NCBI GenBank assembly: GCA_017303855.1
Contig: JAFLBL010000005.1
Span: 264,189-328,188 of the forward strand
DNA: 64,000 nucleotides
Source: Chitinophagales bacterium
GTDB lineage: Bacteria > Bacteroidota > Bacteroidia > Chitinophagales > Chitinophagaceae
Direction: 5' to 3'
Positions 16,862 through 24,314 of the stretch are shown piece after piece. The number at the start of each line of letters is the position of its first letter. Positions within the stretch are counted from its first letter, which is position 1. A program made the translations under genes and the position numbers. The notes under the pieces were generated by a model. That model worked only from the letters and a program-made list of their open reading frames with translations. It made no database searches and had not been told where the DNA came from.

Positions 16862-17089
16862 ATGCAACCCCGTTATAAAGTATTAGTGACATCAGCCAGT
16901 TTACTGTTGTTTATTTGTATTTATGTATTTGGCAATCAACCATCTGTAAAAGAAAATCCAAACACCCAACCGGCCGCTGCCTGCCAATCCGGCCAAACAA
17001 CATGCCCGGGCAACACAAATACGGTTAATGATGAACTGATGGTGGAAAATCTTTCCCGCCAGTTTATCTCCTTTCCTTTAGTTAATTAA
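16862..17089 (+). CDS. Small membrane or secreted peptide, 75 residues
   Basis: One hydrophobic stretch near the N-terminus (VLVTSASLLLFICIYVFG), then a short polar tail with two Cys (CQSGQTTC) and a conserved-looking helix (DELMVENLSRQFISFPL). Either an uncleaved membrane anchor or a signal peptide. It is 56 bases after the 485-residue gene and followed after 19 bases by a strong terminator, so it is the last gene of the phosphate unit. No function can be assigned. Confidence 0.55.
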   Translation: MQPRYKVLVTSASLLLFICIYVFGNQPSVKENPNTQPAAACQSGQTTCPGNTNTVNDELMVENLSRQFISFPLVN

Positions 17090-17108
17090 CTGAACGTCAA
17101 CAAAATAG

Positions 17109-17137
17109 AAAACCGGGTCTCGACCCGGTTTTTTTTT
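17109..17137 (+). terminator. Rho-independent terminator of the phosphate unit
   Basis: Stem AACCGGGT/ACCCGGTT (17111-17118, 17123-17130) with a CTCG tetraloop followed by seven or more T. It closes the ten-gene unit that begins at 7044. Confidence 0.9.
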
Positions 17138-17227
17138 ACCAGTTGTAACTTTTATACACCCCTGAACGTACCAGTTATAACAGCAGAACACCATAACCAT
17201 TAATTTTACCAATCACCCCGGCTGTTT

Positions 17228-17713
17228 ATGACCGAGAAAGAATATAATAACTGTGTGAATGAGTATGCGGATAACGTGTACCGCTTCATCCTGAAAAACC
17301 TCCGTCATGAGGAGGATGCCCGGGATGTGGTACAAACGGCTTTTGAAAAAATGTGGAGGAACCGGGAAGAAGTGGATGCACAGAAGAGCAAATCCTATTT
17401 ATTTACGGTTGCCTATCACCAGATGATTGATCATATCCGCAAAGTAAAACGGATACAATTAAAGGAAGAATTCAGTGACACGGTAAAAGTTGAAAACCGG
17501 CCGGCCAATAACCTGAAGAAAATTCTGGATGAAGCGCTGGCAAGGCTGAGTGAGACGCAACGATCCCTTGTTTTGTTAAAAGACTATGAGGGGTATAGTT
17601 ATGATGAAATAGGACAGATCATGAACCTTAATCCCAGCCAGGTAAAAGTATACCTGCACAGGGCCAGGGTGCAATTGAAGGAGTACCTGGTGAAGATGGA
17701 GAACGTGATTTGA
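17228..17713 (+). CDS. ECF-type RNA polymerase sigma factor
   Basis: 161 residues, the usual size. Region 2 (YNNCVNEYADNVYRFIL, EEDARDVVQTAFEKMWRNRE, SYLFTVAYHQMIDHIRK) and region 4 (LSETQRSLVLLKDYEGYSYD, EIGQIMNLNPSQVKVYLHRA) are both present; the region 4 helix-turn-helix would contact the -35/-33 element. The next gene encodes a membrane protein with an anti-sigma-like N-terminus, and a beta-barrel protein follows, a common envelope-signalling layout. Three RNA hairpins lie between the sigma factor stop and the anti-sigma start. Confidence 0.92.
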   Translation: MTEKEYNNCVNEYADNVYRFILKNLRHEEDARDVVQTAFEKMWRNREEVDAQKSKSYLFTVAYHQMIDHIRKVKRIQLKEEFSDTVKVENRPANNLKKILDEALARLSETQRSLVLLKDYEGYSYDEIGQIMNLNPSQVKVYLHRARVQLKEYLVKMENVI

Positions 17714-17717
17714 AATG

Positions 17718-17796
17718 ATGTTGGTGAAAACACCAACATGAGGATTGTTGGTGAGAACACCAACAATTGAGGATTGTTGGTGAAAACACTAACAAT
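17718..17796 (+). repeat. Three tandem hairpins between sigma and anti-sigma genes
   Basis: Three copies of TTGGTG-(A/G)-rich tetraloop-CACCAA at 17718-17739, 17744-17767 and 17773-17796. Units: 9-bp stem with AAAA loop; 10-bp stem with AGAA loop; 10-bp stem with AAAA loop and one base change (CACTAAC) that keeps pairing in RNA as G-U. Start-to-start distances are 26 and 29 bases. No T tract follows, so they are not simple terminators; they sit directly before the anti-sigma gene ATG and may control its translation or mRNA stability. Confidence 0.85.
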
Positions 17797-17808
17797 AAAA
17801 CGAAACAA

Positions 17809-18918
17809 ATGAACATCAACCGCCATAATTACGAAGAGTATTTTATCCTGTACATGGATAATGAACTGGATGCCGCCGGCAGACAGGAGGTGGAGGCGTT
17901 TGTGCGGCTGCACCCCGACCTGAAAGAGGAACTGGAACTGCTGCAGCAGTTTAAATTAAGCCCTGACGAGCAGGTGGTGTATTCGGGGAAAGCTGAATTA
18001 TTAAAAGGAGTGTCATCCGGACCGGTTACCCTGCAGAATTATGAAGAATACCTGCTCCTGTATATAGATAACGAGCTTTCCGCATCCGATACCGCAGCCG
18101 TAGAAAAATTCATCAATGAAAACCTGGCGGTAAAAAAAGAACTGGACCTGCTGCAGTTTACACGGCTGCAACCTGAGCTCATCCCTTTTCCCGATAAACA
18201 ATCATTATACAGAACCGGGGAAAAAGTAAGGGCTATGCCAGTTCGCTGGTGGAGAGCCGCGGCGGCCATATTAATAGTGGGAGCCGGTCTGACTACCGCC
18301 TACCTGCTCAATTCAAATAAGACTTCAGTTGAAACGGCAAACGCGAAACCGGATACATCAGGGAAATCTATAAACAACCCGGCTGTAACCGTGACTGAAT
18401 CCGGCATTGCCCGGACAGCACAGCCGGAAATAAAAGAACAACCCGTAGAGCAAACCGCTTTTCAACCAAATTCAGCCAATGACAAAAACGGAACAGCTCA
18501 TTCAAAACAGCCCGGTAAAACAGATCATACGGTACCTGCACCGCAGGGGCAACAGGTAATGCAGCAGCCGGTAATGGCCACCACCACTGACAAACCCAGC
18601 AATAATCTGCCACAACCTGTATACAATTCCAATTTCAATAACCAGGCACCGGATAAAGCCTTAGCACAACTGACCTCTAAAGATGATAAAAATGATCCTA
18701 AGCATTCCTTAACAACTGACCTTGTAACAAACCCGGTAGCTGTTCCGTCAGACGATTATAAAACAGCCGCTCTTACAGAAACAGCAGATGGAAAGAAAAA
18801 CAAACTCCGTGGCTTCTTCCGGAAAGTAACACGGACCTTTGAAAAAAGAACAAATATTGATCCGACCGACGAGGATGACCGGTTACTGGTTGGCGGATTG
18901 TCCATCAAACTGAAATAG
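17809..18918 (+). CDS. Anti-sigma-factor-like membrane protein with duplicated N-terminal domain
   Basis: 369 residues from the ATG at 17809; an upstream in-frame ATG at 17767 falls inside the hairpins. The cytosolic N-terminus has two copies of one domain: HNYEEYFILYMDNELDAA (about 5-22) and QNYEEYLLLYIDNELSAS (about 75-92), each followed by a helix ending in a K-E-L-(D/E)-L-L-Q motif. Then a membrane helix at about 147-168 (AAAAILIVGAGLTTAYLL), a long Gln/Asn/Pro-rich periplasmic linker and a basic C-terminal end. The layout after an ECF sigma gene suggests an anti-sigma factor, although the zinc-binding HxxxCxxC is absent. Two binding modules could hold two sigma molecules or two partners. 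Confidence 0.75.
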   Translation: MNINRHNYEEYFILYMDNELDAAGRQEVEAFVRLHPDLKEELELLQQFKLSPDEQVVYSGKAELLKGVSSGPVTLQNYEEYLLLYIDNELSASDTAAVEKFINENLAVKKELDLLQFTRLQPELIPFPDKQSLYRTGEKVRAMPVRWWRAAAAILIVGAGLTTAYLLNSNKTSVETANAKPDTSGKSINNPAVTVTESGIARTAQPEIKEQPVEQTAFQPNSANDKNGTAHSKQPGKTDHTVPAPQGQQVMQQPVMATTTDKPSNNLPQPVYNSNFNNQAPDKALAQLTSKDDKNDPKHSLTTDLVTNPVAVPSDDYKTAALTETADGKKNKLRGFFRKVTRTFEKRTNIDPTDEDDRLLVGGLSIKLK

Positions 18919-18996
18919 TCCTTTACAACAAGACAAGTAAGTTACAGGATGCGCTTCTGAAGACGGACATTAACCAATCACAAAACATCATTTATT

Positions 18997-19821
18997 ATGA
19001 AAAGGATTTTTACCTTATGTACAGCTTTATGCATGACCTTCGGCAGTTTTGCCCAGACAGACAGTACCGCCACCCCCAAACCGGAAGCCCAGGGTGATAC
19101 AATCCGTATCGGCGGAATGGTCATCATCCGCAAAGGCGGAAAAAACACGGAAGTGGTGCATGACAAAGAGTATAAAATGCGGAACCGTAAAGGAGATAAA
19201 CCGTCCAATCTGAGCACCAACTGGTGGATCCTGGATCTTGGTTTCTCCAACTATACGGATAACTCTTCCTATCCAAACGTACTCACGTCCGGCCTTACGA
19301 AAGACGACCTGGAAGCCCGTGCCGGCAAATCACGCAACGTAAACGTCTGGTTTTTTATGCAACGGCTCAACATCGCCAAACATGTACTGAACCTGAAATA
19401 CGGACTGGGACTGGAGCTGAATAATTACCATTTCGACAATGATAAAATCGTATTTGCCAAAAATCCGACATTGATCACAGAAGGCAGCACTTCTTTTAAA
19501 AAAGTAAAACTGGCCGCCGACTACCTGACTGTACCCATGATGCTGAATGTCAATTTTACACCCCAGCGGAAAAAAGGATTTGGCATCAGCGCGGGCATAA
19601 GTGCCGGTTACCTGTACTCCGCCCGTTATAAAACAAAGGTTGATGGCGATGTAAAAAAGGTAAAAAATGATTTTGACCTCGAGCGTTTCAAACTGTCTTA
19701 TATCGGGGAACTTTCCCTGGGCCCCGTTCGGTTATACGGCAGCTACGCGATGAACAATATGTGGCAGAAAGGACTGGACATGACACCTTATACACTGGGT
19801 TTCCGGTTCAGCAACTGGTAA
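18997..19821 (+). CDS. Outer membrane beta-barrel protein (PorT-like family)
   Basis: 274 residues with a signal peptide ending SFAQ. A short linker with a beta strand (DTIRIGGMVIIRKGGK) is followed by a predicted eight- to ten-stranded barrel (NWWILDLGFSNYTDN, LNLKYGLGLELNNYHF, YLTVPMMLNVNF, GISAGISAGYLYSARY, LGPVRLYGSYAMNNMW) closing with Phe-x-x-Trp (FRFSNW). This is the outer-membrane beta-barrel type (PF13568-like) common in Bacteroidota. It is the last of the sigma/anti-sigma group and may be the envelope component being monitored. A terminator-like hairpin follows. Confidence 0.82.
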   Translation: MKRIFTLCTALCMTFGSFAQTDSTATPKPEAQGDTIRIGGMVIIRKGGKNTEVVHDKEYKMRNRKGDKPSNLSTNWWILDLGFSNYTDNSSYPNVLTSGLTKDDLEARAGKSRNVNVWFFMQRLNIAKHVLNLKYGLGLELNNYHFDNDKIVFAKNPTLITEGSTSFKKVKLAADYLTVPMMLNVNFTPQRKKGFGISAGISAGYLYSARYKTKVDGDVKKVKNDFDLERFKLSYIGELSLGPVRLYGSYAMNNMWQKGLDMTPYTLGFRFSNW

Positions 19822-19841
19822 GATTTATTTTTCCCGGCAAG

Positions 19842-19894
19842 GCTGTTTAAAATGATCAGGCAGTATTCTTCTCCCGGTCATTTTAAACAGCTTT
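19842..19894 (+). terminator. Terminator-like hairpin after the beta-barrel gene
   Basis: Perfect 14-bp stem (19842-19855 with 19878-19891, GCTGTTTAAAATGA and its complement) and a 22-base loop, followed by a short run of T. Confidence 0.65.
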
Positions 19895-19984
19895 TCGCAT
19901 TAATAAAAGAGGGCTTCCCCGGAAAAATTTCCCCGTATTTATTCTAAATGGCCTGTTAAAACATATCCACACCCGATACTAAAT

Positions 19985-20025
19985 AAATGTGGCACTCCGT
20001 TTGGAGTATTGGACGGACCACATTT
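19985..20025 (+). other. Nested stem-loop upstream of the L,D-transpeptidase gene
   Basis: Outer stem AAATGTGG/CCACATTT (19985-19992, 20018-20025) encloses an inner hairpin ACTCC-GTTT-GGAGT (19994-20007). It lies about 75 bases before the L,D-transpeptidase ATG and partly overlaps a promoter-like TTG-N17-TAATTTAG, so it may be an operator or RNA element. The 278-base gap holds nothing else but the terminator at 19842. Confidence 0.4.
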
Positions 20026-20099
20026 CAATAATTTAGCCATGAACAGGCTGCGCCCACCTCGCAGGTTACATCAGGCAGTACGGAAAACACTAACAGGAC

Positions 20100-20648
20100 A
20101 TGAAGCAGGTATTTTTTTTACTTACTGTTTTTCTGGGCGGAAGTCTGACCGCTTCCAATCACTCGATCCGGGACAGGGCCTGGAAGCGATACAGTTCTTC
20201 ACCAGTGGGTCAGATCAGCATTACCATAGACAAATCGGATTACGAGTTAAATGTATTTGACCGTGACGGCTGGTATGCCACTTACCCTGTAGTGTTTGGC
20301 AACAACAGCCTGGATGATAAAAAGATGGAAGGGGATAAAAACACCCCCGAAGGCAGTTTCCGGATCACCACAAAGAGAGTACATGAAAAATGGTGCCGGT
20401 TTCTGGCTATTGACTATCCAACCAAAGAAAGCATTGAGAAATTCAACCGCCGTAAACAACGCGGAGAGATCCCGGCCGGGGCGCGCATAGGCGGAGGTAT
20501 TGGCATACATGGTACCTGGCCGCATGAGGATTTTGTAGTAGACCGCTATAAAAACTGGACGCTGGGTTGTATTTCCATGAAAAACGACGACGTTACCGAG
20601 TTGTATGGCTATGCCGGTGCCGGAACCATCGTAACCATCCGGAAATAA
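20100..20648 (+). CDS. L,D-transpeptidase (YkuD fold)
   Basis: 182 residues with a short signal peptide (MKQVFFLLTVFLGGSLTAS). YkuD domain at about 40-182: ISITIDKSDYELNVFD, YPVVFGNN, DKNTPEGSFRIT, IHGTW (first catalytic-motif His) and TLGCISM with the nucleophilic Cys near residue 160. Such periplasmic enzymes form 3-3 crosslinks in peptidoglycan or attach proteins to it. Compared with the usual S-x-G-C-x-R, the Arg is replaced by Ser-Met. It is convergent with the following hydrolase gene, with three bases between the stop codons. Confidence 0.9.
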   Translation: MKQVFFLLTVFLGGSLTASNHSIRDRAWKRYSSSPVGQISITIDKSDYELNVFDRDGWYATYPVVFGNNSLDDKKMEGDKNTPEGSFRITTKRVHEKWCRFLAIDYPTKESIEKFNRRKQRGEIPAGARIGGGIGIHGTWPHEDFVVDRYKNWTLGCISMKNDDVTELYGYAGAGTIVTIRK

Positions 20649-20651
20649 TTT

Positions 20652-21632
20652 TCAGCGAAGCCCCTTAAGAAAAGCGGTCACTTCCTTTTCCCATAATTCT
20701 CCGTCATTATTGACCAGGGATTCGTGCCAGGCATTGGGATACCCTGCTTTTGATTTTTCCGGACTGGCCAGGGCGTTATAAATTTCATCTACTTCTTCTC
20801 TTAACACATACGGATCTTTCTCCCCGTACTGCATCAGCACCGGGCAGTTTATTTTTTTGGCATAGCGGACGGCAGAATGACGGTATCCATTGTACCCCTG
20901 TTCGAGTCCGATCCAGCCTGTAACAAGGAAAGCAAATGGTTGCTGCGGAAAACCGAGTACCCGCGCCCTTGCTTTCAGATGCGACTGCAGTGAAGAAAAA
21001 GGCATTTCCAGAATTAGCGCGGCGGGTGTTAATGAATATTCCCCTACGGCTTTAGCCAGCACCACCGCCCCCATGGAAGCACCCCAAAGAATAATCGTTT
21101 TTTCGCCGCGTTGCTGAATATACGCATAGGCCAGTTTAACTTCCTCCGTTTCGCGCATACCCATAGTCGTGCTGTTTCCCGCACTGTTTCCATGTCCCCT
21201 GAAATCCACCAGGAAAACATTATACCCGAATTGCCTGAACGCCGCCGCTTCCGGCAGCATCAGTCCTTTGGAAGCCCCGACACCGTGAAAGAGAATGACG
21301 GTACCCCGCGCGGTACTGTCCGCCTGCGCATACCAGGCATCAATCACCGTTCCGTTTTGGGTTGTCAGTTGTACCGTATCGTATGCGTATGAAGGCTTAT
21401 CTTTTATTGCAGGCCGCAGATAATGTGGCCCCGTGAAAAGTTTCCAGGTTTTGCTGAATATGTTCTTCCCGCTATGCGATGCATCAGCCGACTGACTGAC
21501 GGTAAAATGGGTAAGCCTGTACGCGTATATGGATGCGCTGATATTGATCAGCACAAGCTGGAAGAGCAGGACCCAAAGCGTCCAGCGGAGCCAGGAGGGC
21601 AAACGACGTCTCTTCTTCTTTTTTTCATCCAT
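20652..21632 (-). CDS. Membrane-anchored alpha/beta hydrolase
   Basis: 326 residues. A highly basic start (KKKKRRR) and one membrane helix at about 15-35 suggest an N-in anchor with the catalytic domain outside the cytosol. Hydrolase features: LFHGVGASKG (oxyanion strand), VDFRGHGNSAG, WGASMGA (GxSxG nucleophile elbow, Ser near 185), GEKDPYV (acid) and AWHESL (His near 302). Resembles the YfhR/BEM46-type serine hydrolases (ABHD13-like). Substrate unknown. No operon partner: the acs gene lies upstream with its own promoter region. Confidence 0.85.
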   Translation of the reverse strand: MDEKKKKRRRLPSWLRWTLWVLLFQLVLINISASIYAYRLTHFTVSQSADASHSGKNIFSKTWKLFTGPHYLRPAIKDKPSYAYDTVQLTTQNGTVIDAWYAQADSTARGTVILFHGVGASKGLMLPEAAAFRQFGYNVFLVDFRGHGNSAGNSTTMGMRETEEVKLAYAYIQQRGEKTIILWGASMGAVVLAKAVGEYSLTPAALILEMPFSSLQSHLKARARVLGFPQQPFAFLVTGWIGLEQGYNGYRHSAVRYAKKINCPVLMQYGEKDPYVLREEVDEIYNALASPEKSKAGYPNAWHESLVNNDGELWEKEVTAFLKGLR

Positions 21633-21753
21633 AAGGTATTATTCCGGCAGTAGTGAACCGCTAAAATAATTTTTACCCCGCAGACATACTACTATTTTCC
21701 GCTTTATTTTTCAATACATTACCGGTACCACAATTGCAGCATGCAGGAAAGCG

Positions 21754-23679
21754 TCAGAGTTTACCCCGCCGGATTTCTTCCACTACCGCCGGATCCAGCA
21801 AAGTGGATGTATCACCCAGGTTCTCCGTTTCGCCTTCCGCGATTTTCCGGAGTATCCGGCGCATGATTTTACCGCTTCTTGTTTTGGGCAAACCGGGTAC
21901 AAACTGGATTTTATCCGGCTTGGCAATGGGTCCGATCACACGGGTTACGGTTTGCAGGATATCCTGACGGGTGAGGTTTTCGTCGCCATGCACATGTTCA
22001 AAGATGACGTAAGCGTATACCCCTTGCCCTTTGATATCATGCGGATAACCCACCACCGCGCTTTCCACCACCCCTGCGTGCATGTTGATGGCATTTTCAA
22101 CTTCGGCTGTGCCTAACCGGTGTCCGCTTACATTCAACACATCATCCACCCGTCCGGTAATCCGGTAATTGCCTACTTCGTCGCGGGAAGCACCGTCACC
22201 GGTAAAATATAAATTGGGGTAGGTAGAGAAATAATTCAGCTTACACCGTTCATGATCCCCGTAGGTGGTGCGGATCGTGGATGGCCAGGGATGGCGGATA
22301 CAAAGATTTCCGCTGACATTATTCCCCAGTATTTCAGTTCCATTTTCATCCACCAGCATCGGATCCACACCCGGTAATGGCAATGTGGCATAGGTCGGTT
22401 TTGCCGGCGTTACGCCTGCCATATTGGAGATCAGGATACCGCCGGTTTCCGTCTGCCACCAGGTATCCACAATCGGGCATTTATTCTTCCCGATATTTTC
22501 ATTGTACCATTGCCAGGCTTCCTGGTTGATGGGTTCGCCTACGGTACCGAGTACTTTCAAACTGTCCAGTTTGTGTCCGTGCACATGTCCGAGACCAAAA
22601 CCCATCAGGGAGCGGATAGCCGTAGGAGCCGTATACAGTATATTGACTTTGTATTTATCTATGATATCCCAGAAACGACCGGCATCGGGCCAGGTGGGGA
22701 TGCCTTCAAACATCATTGTTGTGGCACCGGCGGCAAGGGGTCCGTATAAAATATAACTGTGACCGGTGATCCAGCCGATATCGGCCGTGCAGAAATGAAT
22801 ATCGCCGGGCTCATATTGAAATACATTGACAAAAGAATAAGCCGTGTATACCATGTAGCCGGCACAACTGTGCACCACTCCTTTGGGCTTACCGGTAGAA
22901 CCGGATGTATACAATATAAACAAGGGATCTTCGGCATCCATTTCTTCAGCCGGGAATGACACTTTGCCTTCCTGTTCCACCTGGTGCTCCGCGTGTTCCA
23001 TTTCATCTTCCCACCACACATCACGCCCTTTGATCATGGAAACGGGCGTGCGGGTACGGGTATAAACAATTACTTTCTTTACGGTGCGGTTGCCGATCAA
23101 TGCGTCATCAATCACGCTTTTCAGGGGAATATCTTTATTTCCCCGGTAGGCTCCATCGCAGGTTACGATGTATTCCGCATTGGCATCATACAGACGATCG
23201 GCGATACTCTGTGCCGAGAAACCACCAAAGATCACACTATGGATAGCCCCGATCCGTGCACAACCCAGCACCGCATAGGCCAGCTCGGGAACCATGCCCA
23301 TATAGATACATACCCGGTCCCCTTTCTTCACCCCATTGTTCTTTAACACCTGGGCAAACTGACAAACTCGTTTATGCAGACGATTATAAGTAACCACCCG
23401 GGTTCTTTCTTCCGGATTATTCGGCTCCCAGATAATAGCGGGCTTATCCCCCATTTTCTCCAGGTGACGGTCAATACAATTCTCCGTGATATTCAGCTTC
23501 GCTCCTTTGAACCATTCCACTTTGGGTTCAGTAAAATTCCAATCCAGTACTTTGTCCCATTTTTTCCGCCACTGAAAACCCTCTGCCACTCCACTCCAGA
23601 ATCCTTCCGGATCCTCTATACTTTTTTTATACGCGGCTTTGTACTGTTCTTCATTTTTGATCTGATAGGGATATGACAT
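21754..23679 (-). CDS. acs: Acetyl-CoA synthetase
   Basis: 641 residues, the expected length. AMP-forming ligase that makes acetyl-CoA from acetate, ATP and CoA. Motifs: N-terminal FWSGVAEGFQWRKKWDKVLD, YTSGSTGKPKGV (P-loop), ADIGWITGHSYI with the acetate-pocket Trp, VDTWWQTETGG, YFTGDGASRDE, GRVDDVLNVSGHRLGTAEVE and the acyl-adenylate Lys in KTRSGKIMRRI. Transcribed away from the adjacent InsA-like/porin/MHS/sensor cluster, with about 115 bases between the divergent starts. With the second synthetase at 31107 it brackets an apparent acetate/propionate uptake and sensing locus. Confidence 0.95.
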   Translation of the reverse strand: MSYPYQIKNEEQYKAAYKKSIEDPEGFWSGVAEGFQWRKKWDKVLDWNFTEPKVEWFKGAKLNITENCIDRHLEKMGDKPAIIWEPNNPEERTRVVTYNRLHKRVCQFAQVLKNNGVKKGDRVCIYMGMVPELAYAVLGCARIGAIHSVIFGGFSAQSIADRLYDANAEYIVTCDGAYRGNKDIPLKSVIDDALIGNRTVKKVIVYTRTRTPVSMIKGRDVWWEDEMEHAEHQVEQEGKVSFPAEEMDAEDPLFILYTSGSTGKPKGVVHSCAGYMVYTAYSFVNVFQYEPGDIHFCTADIGWITGHSYILYGPLAAGATTMMFEGIPTWPDAGRFWDIIDKYKVNILYTAPTAIRSLMGFGLGHVHGHKLDSLKVLGTVGEPINQEAWQWYNENIGKNKCPIVDTWWQTETGGILISNMAGVTPAKPTYATLPLPGVDPMLVDENGTEILGNNVSGNLCIRHPWPSTIRTTYGDHERCKLNYFSTYPNLYFTGDGASRDEVGNYRITGRVDDVLNVSGHRLGTAEVENAINMHAGVVESAVVGYPHDIKGQGVYAYVIFEHVHGDENLTRQDILQTVTRVIGPIAKPDKIQFVPGLPKTRSGKIMRRILRKIAEGETENLGDTSTLLDPAVVEEIRRGKL

Positions 23680-23795
23680 AGCAATCTGTTTTATGAGTCT
23701 AAAAGTAAAGAAAGATTAAAAACCCGTTTGCTTTTACTTGCTAAATAAGTATATTTATGCTAAACTGGTATAGTTGCCGGTTTTTTGGCCATTAT

Positions 23796-24224
23796 ATGAA
23801 ACAGATTGCCTGCCCCAAATGCAAGAGTGAATCGCTTATAAAAAGCGGTATTGTCAAAGGAAGACAACGATTCCGCTGCAAGGAATGTCAGTATTTTTTT
23901 ACCGTACTGAAGGATGGAAAAAATATTGACCCGTACTATGTCATCAAGGCCCTGCAGCTGTATATAGAAGGGGTTACATACCGGGAGATTGAACGTATCC
24001 TGGGCATCAGTCATGTATCGGTAATGAACTGGGTCAAAAAGTACAATATCAAAGCCCCGGAAAATTATGAATACCGTCCTACTTATAAAGTGCTGAATCA
24101 TACGGAGCTCATAGAGTATTTCAGGGAAAAAGACAGCCTTAAAAGCAGTGGCTGCATGATTACCGAGCTGGGAGACAAATTCATGGTAATAAAATGGGAG
24201 CGTTTCCGGAAAAACGGGGTTTGA
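23796..24224 (+). CDS. InsA-like zinc-finger/helix-turn-helix protein (solo, IS1-type N-terminal domain)
   Basis: 142 residues from the ATG at 23796 (a frame from 23757 adds a hydrophobic, unlikely N-terminus). A zinc-ribbon at 6-34, CPKC and CKEC, is the same as in InsA of IS1 elements, followed by a helix-turn-helix at about 50-80 (ALQLYIEGVTYREIERILGI, SHVSVMNWVKKY). There is no DDE catalytic domain, no InsB frame and I see no flanking terminal inverted repeats, so it is not an active insertion sequence. It stands at the head of a porin-permease cluster and divergent from acs: a domesticated transposase fragment acting as a transcription factor is the most economical reading. A weak TATAGTTG element lies 19 bases upstream. 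Confidence 0.75.
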   Translation: MKQIACPKCKSESLIKSGIVKGRQRFRCKECQYFFTVLKDGKNIDPYYVIKALQLYIEGVTYREIERILGISHVSVMNWVKKYNIKAPENYEYRPTYKVLNHTELIEYFREKDSLKSSGCMITELGDKFMVIKWERFRKNGV

Positions 24225-24314
24225 AAACTATAGTAATTAGCAGCGATATACCTGTTGTTTGAACGGTGTTGGCGGTTTTATGAAATTGGCAGTGTTAAAC
24301 ACAAACGACCTGCC

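Noticed and set aside
20009..20260. Frame upstream of and overlapping the L,D-transpeptidase gene
   Set aside because: Out of frame with the YkuD domain and no domain of its own; it is the leader region.
23757..24224. Active IS1 element
   Set aside because: Only the InsA-like part is present, with no InsB/DDE frame and no terminal inverted repeats seen.
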